Shown here piece after piece: positions 1 to 7,926 of a stretch of DNA of 38,849 bases. Position 1 is the first letter of the stretch. Each line of letters begins with the position of its first letter. The stretch spans positions 1 to 38,849 of the forward strand of contig CACBQK010000008.1 of assembly GCA_902541365.1 (NCBI GenBank), in the 5' to 3' direction. Origin of the DNA: an uncultured SAR86 cluster bacterium (GTDB taxonomy: Bacteria; Pseudomonadota; Gammaproteobacteria; Magnimaribacterales; D2472). The position numbers were made by a program, and so were the translations under genes. The notes beneath the pieces are model-generated. The model saw nothing but the letters and a program-made list of their open reading frames with translations. It searched no databases and had not been told where the DNA came from.

Positions 1-867
1 GTTAGTTGGTGGTCGCTAGATCATAATCTAGGCATAAGACATAGCCAATTAAATTCATCTTTAACAGGTTATGGCGATTTAAGACGATACAACACAATAA
101 TATTACCAAGTGGCAGTCCTGATTTAAGCAATTATGCAAAAGATATCTTAATGGATTGGGTAAAACAAGGTGGAACATTAATCGCAAACAATAGGTCCAC
201 AAGATCAATTATTTCAAATGATATTGGATCGGTAAAAAACTTAAATAATACATTTGATAAAAGTAAAAATTTCAGTTTTGACTTAATGAGAGAGATTTAT
301 TCCAAGGAAGAATATATTGATATATCTGATGCTAATGTGAATATAGTTAGCACAGAGATCACCTATCCATGGGAAACAACAGATATCACTTATTCTAAAG
401 AGGAATTAGAGATGCGAGATAAATGGCAATCAACATTAATGCCATCTGGTGGTATTGTTTCAGCAAGAGCAGATAATGAGCACTGGTTAACTTTTGGTAC
501 TGAGGATGTGGTTCCTGTCTTATATGGTAACTATCCTATACTTATGACTGGAGGAAATTCAGAAGCTGCATTAAGAATCGGTGAATTACTACCAAACAAA
601 GAATCTGAAACTAAAACAATAAATTGGTCACAAATTCCATCAGGATATGATTTAAGTGTAAGAATGAGTGGATTAGTCTGGCCAGAAGCAAGTCAAAGAA
701 TAGCCAACTCAGCATACCTAACAAGAGAAAAAATTGGAAAAGGTCAAATAATCTTGTTCTCAGGTGAGCCTAACTTCAGAGGTTCTGCATTGGGTACAAA
801 TCGCTTATGGCTAAATGCAGTAGTTTATGGAAGTGGCCTTGGAACCAATTCACTAGTAACACCATAA
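1..867 (+). CDS. M14-family zinc carboxypeptidase, C-terminal part (5' end outside window)
   Basis: The frame is open from base 1 and ends with TAA at 865-867, so only the last 288 residues are present and the true start lies to the left. The visible part matches the C-terminal, glutamine-amidotransferase-like region that follows the zinc carboxypeptidase domain in large bacterial M14 peptidases: an ILPSGS strand, then the DWVKQGGTLIANN helix-strand, and near the end GKGQIILFSGEPNFRG followed by GTNRLWLNAVVYG. The zinc-binding HxxE...H catalytic domain is not in the window, so activity cannot be judged. Proteins of this type are usually exported and act on peptides in the periplasm or outside the cell. 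The gene is closed by a strong terminator. I recognise the family from the C-terminal motifs only; confidence in M14 is moderate to good. Confidence 0.75.
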   Translation, partial: VSWWSLDHNLGIRHSQLNSSLTGYGDLRRYNTIILPSGSPDLSNYAKDILMDWVKQGGTLIANNRSTRSIISNDIGSVKNLNNTFDKSKNFSFDLMREIYSKEEYIDISDANVNIVSTEITYPWETTDITYSKEELEMRDKWQSTLMPSGGIVSARADNEHWLTFGTEDVVPVLYGNYPILMTGGNSEAALRIGELLPNKESETKTINWSQIPSGYDLSVRMSGLVWPEASQRIANSAYLTREKIGKGQIILFSGEPNFRGSALGTNRLWLNAVVYGSGLGTNSLVTP

Positions 868-871
868 AAAA

Positions 872-897
872 AGCTCTCAACAAGGAGAGCTTTTTTT
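872..897. terminator. Bidirectional rho-independent terminator
   Basis: A perfect 7-bp stem, AGCTCTC (872-878) with GAGAGCT (885-891), closes a 6-nt loop. It is flanked by a run of A on the left (866-872) and T on the right (891-897). It can stop the plus-strand peptidase gene and, read on the other strand, the convergent cupin gene that ends at 906. Confidence 0.9.
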
Positions 898-905
898 AAT
901 TGAAT

Positions 906-1310
906 TTAATCTATGAAGATAGTGTGCTCTTTGCCCTCTTCAGCAACTCTTATAACTAAAAGTTGTTGACAGGTGCCTTCAGGTAATGAAGGTGTATCAG
1001 CCTCTCCACCATGAACCCAATCTGATCTTTCAAACCAATATTCATTTTTATTATATTCTTTCCATTCACCAGATGATTTTGATTGAGATTTTCCATCGAG
1101 AACATAAACAAGTGTTCCAGCAGCTGGATGGAAATGTTTTGGTGTTCCATCTTGATTACAAGAATTTCTTCTTTCCACATGCATTTCCATACCATTTCCT
1201 AAGTTAAATGATTCAGTAGAGACTAAACCAGGAAAAGTAGTTTCTTTAGCATGATCATCAGCAATAGAAATTATGGAAATAAATGACAAACTTAAAATTA
1301 AATATCTCAT
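906..1310 (-). CDS. Secreted small cupin-domain protein
   Basis: A 134-residue protein with an N-terminal signal peptide (MRYLILSLSFISIISIA, likely cleaved before DDH). The mature part has a single cupin barrel: a first motif around KHFHPAAGTLVYVLDG supplies His residues for metal binding, and a second around ERSDWVHGGEADTPS supplies another His. Small periplasmic cupins of this kind bind a metal ion or small ligand; the substrate is unknown. The frame extends upstream to 1391, but the ATG at 1310 was chosen because it begins the signal peptide and lies one base after the stop of the preceding gene (1312), with which it is probably co-transcribed. The signal-peptide end and the IADDH sequence are shared with that neighbour. 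Confidence 0.8.
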   Translation of the reverse strand: MRYLILSLSFISIISIADDHAKETTFPGLVSTESFNLGNGMEMHVERRNSCNQDGTPKHFHPAAGTLVYVLDGKSQSKSSGEWKEYNKNEYWFERSDWVHGGEADTPSLPEGTCQQLLVIRVAEEGKEHTIFID

Positions 1311-1311
1311 T

Positions 1312-2046
1312 TTATGTACCATCAAAATTTTTAACAAACTGTACCATTTGGCTATGAACACCTGAAACAATATCACTTGTATTCGAAACAAATTCTTTAT
1401 AGGTATCCGTAGAACGAACCGCAGCTAAACCTTCAGAGAGTTCAGTCATAGAATCAGCACCAATATAAACCATATGAGTTGAGTATCTATTACCAAAAGC
1501 AACTGCATTTAAACCAAAAGATCCATTAAACAAATCAAGACTTGAAGACATTAGATCTTTCCAAGCGAGTGCATATTCCATTTCAGATCCTCTTTCAACC
1601 TTAAAGTTAAACTTCGCAAAAACACTGTTTGTTTGCCAGTCTCTCCCAGACAAAGCATTTTCAGTGATCCAATTATATGTTCTATCGGTCTCAGTAGTTT
1701 TAGGAAAGCTGGCAAGCATTCTTGCAGACTCTGGACAAGAGGTAAATATAGCTCTTCCCTTTTCCATTTGTTCATAATTATCGTAAACCACAAGAATAAA
1801 GTGAGTACTTGGTGAGCCTCTAAGTGCCCATAGACTAACTTTAACATTCGATTCTTCACGCCACTTTTTTGCACATTGCGACTTATCAAACATATTAAGT
1901 GAATTCACAAAAGCAACAGGATTAGTAACTGAAAAATAATTGAATTCAGCCACTGTTCCATCACTTTCTATTTTTACTTCATGATCATCAGCAATAATAA
2001 GATTTGATGTCATAAAAAAAGTAAATATTAAAAATAATTTTTTCAT
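1312..2046 (-). CDS. Secreted protein of unknown function
   Basis: A 244-residue protein starting MKKLFLIFTFFMTSNLIIA, a clear signal peptide with predicted cleavage before DDH. The mature protein has two similar halves of strand-helix-strand character, one ending near ILVVYDNYEQMEKGR and one near THMVYIGADSMTELSEGL, which suggests a tandem ferredoxin-like (dimeric alpha/beta-barrel) fold; this is inferred by eye. The reading frame runs up to 2166, but the ATG at 2046 is preceded by a GGAGGA ribosome-binding site (2053-2058) and by the signal peptide, whereas the longer form would overlap the upstream gene. It forms a two-gene unit with the cupin. I do not recognise a named family. Confidence 0.75.
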   Translation of the reverse strand: MKKLFLIFTFFMTSNLIIADDHEVKIESDGTVAEFNYFSVTNPVAFVNSLNMFDKSQCAKKWREESNVKVSLWALRGSPSTHFILVVYDNYEQMEKGRAIFTSCPESARMLASFPKTTETDRTYNWITENALSGRDWQTNSVFAKFNFKVERGSEMEYALAWKDLMSSSLDLFNGSFGLNAVAFGNRYSTHMVYIGADSMTELSEGLAAVRSTDTYKEFVSNTSDIVSGVHSQMVQFVKNFDGT

Positions 2047-2052
2047 AATAAT

Positions 2053-2058
2053 TCCTCC
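2053..2058 (-). promoter_or_regulatory. Shine-Dalgarno site of the secreted protein gene at 2046
   Basis: The minus strand reads GGAGGA six bases before the ATG at 2046. It decides this start over the in-frame upstream ones. Confidence 0.8.
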
Positions 2059-2116
2059 AATAACTAAAATAATATAAAAAATGAAATTATTAAATACTTT
2101 ATTAAATAAATTTCTA

Positions 2117-3514
2117 TTAATCTGACATGTATAGGCCAAAACCTTCTTGCAGCTCGATAAGATCATTCATGCTAATTACAGATGATTTTGTATAGAAATC
2201 TTTTGATTCTTTTGTGAATAAAATATAGTTCAAAAGATCGGTTTCATTCTTGTATAAATTTTTAAGGTTCATTTCTTTACAAAAATCTTTAAAATTCAAT
2301 CTTGCTTGATCTACAGTTAATAATTCAAGACTTTGATCATGCTGTTTTGAGTCAACTATTTTTAACAAAGAGCTATCAATATCACCAGGTATATTTCCAT
2401 AATCCCCTTTCACTAAATCTATAAATTCTTTATTTAGATTTTTATATCGTTCATTATCTAAAACATTTAATAATGCTTGTGCCCCAATAATCTGTGAAGT
2501 GGGTGTAACAAGTGGTATATAACCAACATCTTTTCGTATTCTAGGTATTTCTTTTATTAAATTATCTAACTTATCTAATTTATTAAGATCAAGTAGTTGC
2601 TTCTCTAAAATACTTAACATACCGCCTGGAACTTGATTGATAAGCATTTTTATATCAACGCCTTTCATTGATCCTTCATATTGACTATATTTATTTCTTA
2701 TATTTTGAAAATACTCTGATATTTCAGCTAATTCATTCATATCATATGGATTATCACTATGATCATAAATCATTGATATAAAGCTTTCTGTTGCTGTATG
2801 AGCATACAAATTTGAGAATGAAGATATAGAAGTATCTATGTTATCTACTCCTGCCTCGTAAGCTTTAAAATTTGTAGCATCAGATAATCCGGTTGTAGCA
2901 TGTGTATGAAGATGTATAGGAATTTTCAAATTTTTCTTAAGATTTTTTATTAAACTATATGCAGTTTTAGGCTTTAATAATCCAGCCATATCTTTTATTC
3001 CAAGAGATTTAGCGCCAGCATCTTCAATGTCTTTGGCTAATTTCAACCAGTATTTTTCATTATGAACTGGACTTGTTGTATACGATATAGTTCCTTGAGA
3101 ATTAGCACCATATTTATTCACACACTCTATTGAATAAACAATATTATTAATATCATTAAGAGCATCAAAGATACGGAAAACATCAATACCATTTTCAGAA
3201 GATTTCTTAATAAATAAATCTATTACAGAATCATCATATTTTTTGTAACCGACTAAATTCTTGCCACGAAGAAGCATTTGAAGATCAGTTTTTTTAACAT
3301 TGGATTTGATAACTCTTAACCTTTCCCAAGGGTCTTCATTTAAGAACCGAAGACAGCAATCATATGTAGCACCACCCCACATCTCTAGTGATGAAAATCC
3401 AATATTATCAAGTTTTGAAAGTATCGGTATCATATCTGATAAACGCATTCTTGTAGCGATTAAAGATTGTTGACCGTCTCTTAAAACAAGTTCAGTAATA
3501 GATGGGTACTTCAT
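2117..3514 (-). CDS. Carboxyltransferase subunit, OadA/PycB type, without biotin carrier domain
   Basis: A 465-residue protein of the oxaloacetate decarboxylase alpha / pyruvate carboxylase B / transcarboxylase 5S family. These transfer a carboxyl group between biotin and pyruvate/oxaloacetate. The HMGL-like TIM-barrel spans about residues 5-265: RDGQQS (12-17) and HLHTHATTG (201-209) carry the metal ligands D13, H203 and H205, and K174 in GIKDMAG is the lysine that is carbamylated in the family. The PYC/OADA conserved C-terminal domain follows (about 275-455). The protein stops right after it: the biotinyl domain with its MKM lysine, usual in OadA (about 590 residues), is absent, as in 5S-type subunits with a separate carrier. 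No biotin carboxylase or carrier gene is in the window. It lies 8 nt downstream of the YeiH-type gene, probably in one transcript. Confidence 0.85.
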   Translation of the reverse strand: MKYPSITELVLRDGQQSLIATRMRLSDMIPILSKLDNIGFSSLEMWGGATYDCCLRFLNEDPWERLRVIKSNVKKTDLQMLLRGKNLVGYKKYDDSVIDLFIKKSSENGIDVFRIFDALNDINNIVYSIECVNKYGANSQGTISYTTSPVHNEKYWLKLAKDIEDAGAKSLGIKDMAGLLKPKTAYSLIKNLKKNLKIPIHLHTHATTGLSDATNFKAYEAGVDNIDTSISSFSNLYAHTATESFISMIYDHSDNPYDMNELAEISEYFQNIRNKYSQYEGSMKGVDIKMLINQVPGGMLSILEKQLLDLNKLDKLDNLIKEIPRIRKDVGYIPLVTPTSQIIGAQALLNVLDNERYKNLNKEFIDLVKGDYGNIPGDIDSSLLKIVDSKQHDQSLELLTVDQARLNFKDFCKEMNLKNLYKNETDLLNYILFTKESKDFYTKSSVISMNDLIELQEGFGLYMSD

Positions 3515-3522
3515 TTATATAA

Positions 3523-4434
3523 TTATAAGCTTGTCACTACCATAAATGATATTAAAACTATAGTTAGCCATAACAAAATAGGATAAATTAAGCTTGCTAA
3601 ATTATTTATTTGCTCAACCCTTGACTGGAGCGCAATAAAAAAAATCCCAATATTTATAAGCACAATACTCAGTAATTCTGATATTTCATATATTAGACCA
3701 GGTAAAGTGAATATATTCGATACAACAATTACTATAAAAAATAAAATAATAAATTGTGGTAAATCTTTTAAATTTAATGATCCCTTTTCGTTTTCTATAA
3801 AAGCTATTAAAGCAACCAATGGCACTATCCAAATTGTTCTTCCAACTTTCAAAGTAGTTGCAATTTCACCAGCTTCATCACTATATAAAAAGCCAGAACC
3901 TATAACTGATGCTGTGTCATGAATAGCTAACGCTGAAAACAAACCAAATTGCATATCAGTTAAGCCTAAGAATCTTCCAATAATTGGAAATAAAGCCAAA
4001 GCGATTGCATTCATTAAAAAGATTATAAAAACAGCAAGTGATATCTGATTTGGTTTAGCTTTAATGATGGATGATATGGCTAATGCAGCTGTTGCTCCAC
4101 AAATAGCAGTTGCAGAGGTAATTAGGTATATAAACTTTTTATCTAAACTAAATAACCTACCTATTAACAAACCTAAAAGAAAAGTGATTATTACAAAGAT
4201 ACTTATTATCGGATAGTAATTAGTTAATAAATCAGTAAATGTTTTAAAGCTAATCGAAAAGCCAATTAAAACAATACCAATCTGTAAAGGCATAGAGCCT
4301 ACATTTGAAATAAACCCTGTAAGATTATCTTTCATAATAAATCCAAGTATTAAGCCCAAACTCAAAGAAATAATTGGATTGTGAAAAAAAGCTACTGATA
4401 TTATTGAAATTGAGATTAACAATTTATACATCAT
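3523..4434 (-). CDS. YeiH/UPF0324-family membrane transporter
   Basis: About 303 residues with some ten hydrophobic segments and the family's signature stretches: LITSATAICGATAALA near the middle, then ALAIHDTASVIGSG and the TTLKVGRTIW motif. The family is annotated as putative sulfate exporters; the substrate is not shown by the sequence. Two ATGs stand in tandem (4434 and 4431); the second lies exactly 6 nt after a TAAAAT box and may be the real, leaderless start. The gene heads a two-gene minus-strand unit with the carboxyltransferase and is divergent from the TPR protein gene, with only 39 nt between them. A link between an anion exporter and a carboxyltransferase is suggested only by position. 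Confidence 0.85.
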   Translation of the reverse strand: MMYKLLISISIISVAFFHNPIISLSLGLILGFIMKDNLTGFISNVGSMPLQIGIVLIGFSISFKTFTDLLTNYYPIISIFVIITFLLGLLIGRLFSLDKKFIYLITSATAICGATAALAISSIIKAKPNQISLAVFIIFLMNAIALALFPIIGRFLGLTDMQFGLFSALAIHDTASVIGSGFLYSDEAGEIATTLKVGRTIWIVPLVALIAFIENEKGSLNLKDLPQFIILFFIVIVVSNIFTLPGLIYEISELLSIVLINIGIFFIALQSRVEQINNLASLIYPILLWLTIVLISFMVVTSL

Positions 4435-4437
4435 ATA

Positions 4438-4443
4438 ATTTTA
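4438..4443 (-). promoter_or_regulatory. Candidate -10 box for the YeiH-type gene
   Basis: The minus strand reads TAAAAT, then TATATG, then ATG (4431). Transcription would begin at the second start codon. No Shine-Dalgarno is visible. A chance match is possible in such AT-rich DNA. Confidence 0.35.
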
Positions 4444-4461
4444 AATCATTTAATTTTTTAT

Positions 4462-4467
4462 TATTAT
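4462..4467 (+). promoter_or_regulatory. Candidate -10 box for the TolB-like/TPR gene
   Basis: TATTAT is followed by six bases and then the ATG at 4474, so the transcript would start at the A of the start codon. No ribosome-binding site is visible and the -35 region is not distinct. Confidence 0.35.
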
Positions 4468-4473
4468 ATAAAT

Positions 4474-5964
4474 ATGAAAAAGCTTAAGATTGCACTTCAT
4501 TTCATTAAGATCAGGCTTAAAAATATCGGATCAATTCTTATTAAAACATCTGCAGGATATGCAGTTGCTTCTTTTGGCTTAATTCAAGTTGCTAGTGTAG
4601 TTACAGATAACCTATCTACAGAATCAATATTTGGCATTTCTAGCGAATCTTTTATGCAGATCCTATTTATAGGTGTTTTAGTTTTATTTCCAATTGTTTT
4701 GATAATTTCATATATAACAAGGAAAAAAACAATTGATGAAGAAACTTTAAAAAATTTCGATGAGAATAATTCTACAATTGATGATTACAGGCCAAAAATA
4801 GGTTTAATACCTTTTGAAAATTTAAATAATGATAATGATGGGGAGTTTCTTGTTGATGGAATTGTAGAAGACTTGATAACTGAGTTATCTATGATTAAAG
4901 AAATATCAGTTGCTACTAGAAAAACCTGTTTCGGATTTAGGGGTAAGGACTATACATCTCAATCATTTAAAGATGAGTGGGGATTTGATTTCATCGTATC
5001 AGGATCTATAAGATCTTCAAATGACAGATTACGTATATCAGTTGAATTAAGTGACATGAATGATGATAGAGTTATTTGGAGTAATAAATATGATCGAATA
5101 AACACTGATATTTTTGAAATCCAAGATGAGATAGTAACAAAAATAATTAGATGTATAGTTGGTGAAATCGAAATAACAAGTTTGAAAAGAGCTCATAGAA
5201 AACCTACTGAGAATATGACATCTTATGAATATACTCTTAAAGGAAGAGCTCTAAATCAAAAATTTGATAAAGAGGCTAATGCTGAAGCTATAAAAATGCT
5301 TGATTTAGCAATTGAAGCTGATGACACTAATGCACTTCCCTATTCTTGGAAAGCATGTACTCTTGGTCAAGCTATGACACTTGGTTTTAGAGAAAGAAAT
5401 GATGAAAACATGGAAGAGTTTTTAGGGTCTTTAAGTAAAGCAAATGAACTTAATGAAAATGATTGGAACACAAATAGGATTTTGGGTGAAGCAAGTCTAA
5501 CACTTCATAATTTCCAACAAAGTAAAATCTATGCAACTAAGGCATATAATGCAAATCCTAATCATCCATTTGTATTATCAATTTATGGAGATGCTCTAAT
5601 CAGGAATGGTGAAGTAGAGAGCGGCATTAAGATATTTGAAAAGATGTATAAAATGGAGCCCATACCTGCTATGGATAGTAATTCAGATAGGCCATTAAAA
5701 AAGTTATTTTTAGCATATTATCTAAATAACGATTACAAAAAATGTGATGAAATATTTAATCAGATAGAAGAACACGATTTTCAAGATTGGTTTATTTACA
5801 TGCACATTAAGACAAAGCAAAATATTGAATACATAAAAGAAAGTTGGTATGAAATGGGTGCTGATAAGTTTAAAGACCTAAATTGGAAAGATGAAATATC
5901 ATTATTTCATTTAAATGACAAAGAACTTAAATCATCTTTAGAAAGTTTTGCAGAATCTCATTAA
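4474..5964 (+). CDS. Membrane-anchored TolB-like/TPR protein related to the non-catalytic part of class III adenylate cyclases
   Basis: A 496-residue protein. Two N-terminal membrane segments (about 25-45 and 61-82, the first with SAGYAVASFGLIQVAS) match the membrane module found in many proteobacterial TPR regulators. A TolB/FlgO-like domain follows from about 108 (IGLIPFENL, then FLVDGIVEDLITELS) to about 230, including FIVSGSIR and the family's VIWSNKYDR. Residues 260-430 form helical TPR-like repeats, for example SIYGDALIRNGEVESGIKIFEK. There is no cyclase catalytic domain and no DNA-binding domain in this frame, so it is more likely a protein-protein interaction or sensing module than an enzyme. 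Its 3' end overlaps the next gene by 17 nt, suggesting coupled translation. Confidence 0.8.
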   Translation: MKKLKIALHFIKIRLKNIGSILIKTSAGYAVASFGLIQVASVVTDNLSTESIFGISSESFMQILFIGVLVLFPIVLIISYITRKKTIDEETLKNFDENNSTIDDYRPKIGLIPFENLNNDNDGEFLVDGIVEDLITELSMIKEISVATRKTCFGFRGKDYTSQSFKDEWGFDFIVSGSIRSSNDRLRISVELSDMNDDRVIWSNKYDRINTDIFEIQDEIVTKIIRCIVGEIEITSLKRAHRKPTENMTSYEYTLKGRALNQKFDKEANAEAIKMLDLAIEADDTNALPYSWKACTLGQAMTLGFRERNDENMEEFLGSLSKANELNENDWNTNRILGEASLTLHNFQQSKIYATKAYNANPNHPFVLSIYGDALIRNGEVESGIKIFEKMYKMEPIPAMDSNSDRPLKKLFLAYYLNNDYKKCDEIFNQIEEHDFQDWFIYMHIKTKQNIEYIKESWYEMGADKFKDLNWKDEISLFHLNDKELKSSLESFAESH

Positions 5965-6817
5965 AACCAAACAAGGAAGTCTTACCTTAGTTTTTTTATA
6001 TTACGTAATTTCTTTCTATCTAGCATTCATGTTTACTAAAAACTTTGACCTTGATGGTTGGCTTCTTATATTGGCCTGGCACATAACTGCAACCTTAATT
6101 ATTTTCTTATTTTCTAACATCCATAAGAATTCAAGTATTTACGATCCTTTTTGGCATGTAGCACCAATACCAATAGTCTTTTATATTGCAAATCAATCAT
6201 CATTATCTAATCTAGAACAAAGTTTAGTAATATCAGCTTTTTTATTTTGGGCACTGCGGTTAACTTATAACTGGTTTCTTAATTGGACTAATTTAGATCA
6301 TGAAGACTTTAGATATATAGATTTAAAAAATAATAAAAGGCTTTTGGCATTTATTAATGATCTTTTTGGAATCCACCTTATCCCAACATTGATTGTAAAC
6401 ATAAGCCTCTACCCTATTTATATAGCTTTAACTTCAGAAGACTTAAATAACCTTGCTTACGTTGGTTTTATATTAATAGTAGTTGCGGTTATCGTTCAGT
6501 ATATTTCAGATGATCAAATGAGAAATTTTAGAAAAGATATCAATAATTTAGGTAAAACTATGAAATATGGATTATGGAAATACTCAAGACATCCCAACTA
6601 TTTTGGTGAAGTAAGTTTTTGGTTTGGTATATATATATTTGCTCTTGCTTCGGGATCAACACCTTTGTGGGTATTAGCTTGTCCATTAGTGATGTTAGCC
6701 TTATTTGTATTTATTTCATGTCCTATGATGGACAACAGAAGTCTTAAAAAAAGACCCGACTACAAAGAATATATGGAGAAAACACCACAATTATTATTTT
6801 GGTTTGTAAAAGATTAG
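5948..6817 (+). CDS. DUF1295 family membrane protein (steroid 5-alpha reductase-like)
   Basis: A 289-residue integral membrane protein with about seven hydrophobic segments. The C-terminal half carries the DUF1295 signature: QMRNFRKD, then GLWKYSRHPNYFGEVSFW, and CPMMDNRSLKKRPDYKEYM near the end. This is the NADPH-binding region of the wider steroid 5-alpha reductase/isoprenylcysteine methyltransferase-like fold. Family members are presumed membrane reductases or lipid-modifying enzymes; the substrate is unknown. The start is a TTG at 5948, inside the 3' end of the previous gene; the next ATG would remove the first membrane segment. It is convergent with the next gene, 5 nt away. Confidence 0.85.
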   Translation: MQNLIKTKQGSLTLVFLYYVISFYLAFMFTKNFDLDGWLLILAWHITATLIIFLFSNIHKNSSIYDPFWHVAPIPIVFYIANQSSLSNLEQSLVISAFLFWALRLTYNWFLNWTNLDHEDFRYIDLKNNKRLLAFINDLFGIHLIPTLIVNISLYPIYIALTSEDLNNLAYVGFILIVVAVIVQYISDDQMRNFRKDINNLGKTMKYGLWKYSRHPNYFGEVSFWFGIYIFALASGSTPLWVLACPLVMLALFVFISCPMMDNRSLKKRPDYKEYMEKTPQLLFWFVKD

Positions 6818-6822
6818 TGTCT

Positions 6823-7350
6823 TTATCGGATACTAGCTGTAAATGAGCCACCTTTTGTTTGCTCAAGCAATTCATCTGCATCGAGCTGACCTTCACCATA
6901 GATTTCTGACTCAAACCAATTAATAAAATCTTGATCACGAGTGGTTTTCCAAAAATCCCAAGCTGATCTGGCTTTGTCAGTTTTCATTGTCCCAAACTTA
7001 AGTGCATTCATTCGTATATCTAAATGTTTTTTATCAACAAAACCTTTCTTAACTTTTTCGTAAACATCGAATATATCAACAAGGCACATAATAATAAACA
7101 TTGTTGATCTCCAATTTTCTGCATCTGTTAATTCATCAGATGACCAGTCTTTAGATAAAAAATTTGCAAATTCACCATCTTTAGCTGTTGCAAAATATCT
7201 TTCATATTGTCTTTGTGTTAACGAATGTCCGAATTGCGCTTTTGTGATTTCATTTTGTTGATGGATTTGTATTCCTAAATAAACAACTGATACAACTACC
7301 CCAAGTGCTGCTATTACCTGAACAATAAGAATAATTAAATCTGAATCCAT
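6823..7350 (-). CDS. Hypothetical protein with one N-terminal membrane anchor
   Basis: A 175-residue protein. One membrane segment spans about residues 5-26 (IILIVQVIAALGVVVSVVYLG), followed by IQIHQQNEITKAQ and then a mostly helical, charged soluble domain rich in Trp and Asp. The YLGIQI-QQN junction is common in short membrane-anchored hypothetical proteins of marine gammaproteobacteria, but no function is known to me. The N-terminus is outward or periplasmic and very short, so the soluble part is probably cytoplasmic. It is divergent from the 145-residue membrane protein gene (89-nt spacer). Confidence 0.7.
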   Translation of the reverse strand: MDSDLIILIVQVIAALGVVVSVVYLGIQIHQQNEITKAQFGHSLTQRQYERYFATAKDGEFANFLSKDWSSDELTDAENWRSTMFIIMCLVDIFDVYEKVKKGFVDKKHLDIRMNALKFGTMKTDKARSAWDFWKTTRDQDFINWFESEIYGEGQLDADELLEQTKGGSFTASIR

Positions 7351-7401
7351 AAGCCTATGTTACTTTAATTTCACAAGATTTAAATATTAATTATTTATGT
7401 G

Positions 7402-7433
7402 TAAAATATCTACTTACTTCACATTTAAGGAGG
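7402..7433 (+). promoter_or_regulatory. Candidate promoter -10 and strong Shine-Dalgarno of the Ala-rich membrane protein
   Basis: A TAAAAT hexamer (7402-7407) preceded by TG lies 33 nt before the start codon, and AAGGAGG (7427-7433) is 6 nt before the ATG at 7440. The ribosome site is close to the anti-Shine-Dalgarno consensus and implies strong translation. The -35 is weak (TTTAAA, 7379-7384). Confidence 0.5.
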
Positions 7434-7439
7434 ATTAAA

Positions 7440-7877
7440 ATGGAAGAAGCTTTAGTTCAAAGCGCAATGGCTGAAATAGCAATGTGGGATGCGTTTGCAG
7501 CTGGAAGAACTGCAAATGCTACCGGATTTCTTGCTATAGTTTTAGCATTATGGGTTGCAGCTAGATTTAGCAGTGTTTCATTAGAAAAAAATGTTAATTT
7601 ACTAGGAAAAATATTCGTAACAGCTTTTGCTGTTGGAGTGTTTCTATCTGGTTTAGTTGTGTATGGAAATATTAGTGGTCTATTTGAAGGTCATGCATTA
7701 GCATTATCGACACTTGATGCAGCTAATGGAGATATAGACATAGGGCCCGGCTCACAAGCATTTGTAGCTGCAATGGCAGAAGGCGGTAATATGATAGGAA
7801 AAGTTGGTGGCATGTTAATGCTAGTAGCTGCTCTTGGTATTGCTGTTATTCCCCTATGGGTTAATACAAACGACTAG
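7440..7877 (+). CDS. Small Ala-rich three-helix membrane protein, unknown function
   Basis: A 145-residue protein with three hydrophobic segments, about residues 28-43, 54-78 and 120-140, and a conserved-looking loop FEGHALALSTLDAANGDIDI between the second and third. Alanine makes up 26 of 145 residues, unusual beside its Lys/Asn/Ile-rich neighbours. I do not recognise the family. The gene stands alone: a near-consensus ribosome-binding site (7427-7433) precedes it and a 10-bp-stem terminator follows it, so it is a one-gene transcription unit that looks built for high expression. Divergent from the hypothetical gene at 7350. Confidence 0.8.
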   Translation: MEEALVQSAMAEIAMWDAFAAGRTANATGFLAIVLALWVAARFSSVSLEKNVNLLGKIFVTAFAVGVFLSGLVVYGNISGLFEGHALALSTLDAANGDIDIGPGSQAFVAAMAEGGNMIGKVGGMLMLVAALGIAVIPLWVNTND

Positions 7878-7896
7878 TTAGTTATTTCAATCCACT

Positions 7897-7926
7897 AACG
7901 CCTATCTTTCGATAGGCGTTTTTTTT
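7897..7926 (+). terminator. Strong rho-independent terminator
   Basis: A perfect 10-bp stem, AACGCCTATC (7897-7906) with GATAGGCGTT (7911-7920), a TTTC tetraloop, and a run of eight T (7919-7926). It ends the Ala-rich membrane protein transcript. The T run also forms the first base of a TATAAT box for thiD. Confidence 0.95.

Noticed and set aside
1311-1391. Longer N-terminus of the cupin protein starting at 1391
   Set aside because: The extra residues lie inside the preceding gene and would bury the signal peptide; the ATG at 1310 fits both signal and spacing.
2047-2166. Longer form of the secreted protein starting at 2166
   Set aside because: It would overlap the carboxyltransferase gene and lacks the GGAGGA site that precedes the ATG at 2046.
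4474-5964. Adenylate cyclase annotation for the TolB/TPR protein
   Set aside because: Only the accessory domains are present; there is no catalytic cyclase domain in this frame or in the adjoining sequence.
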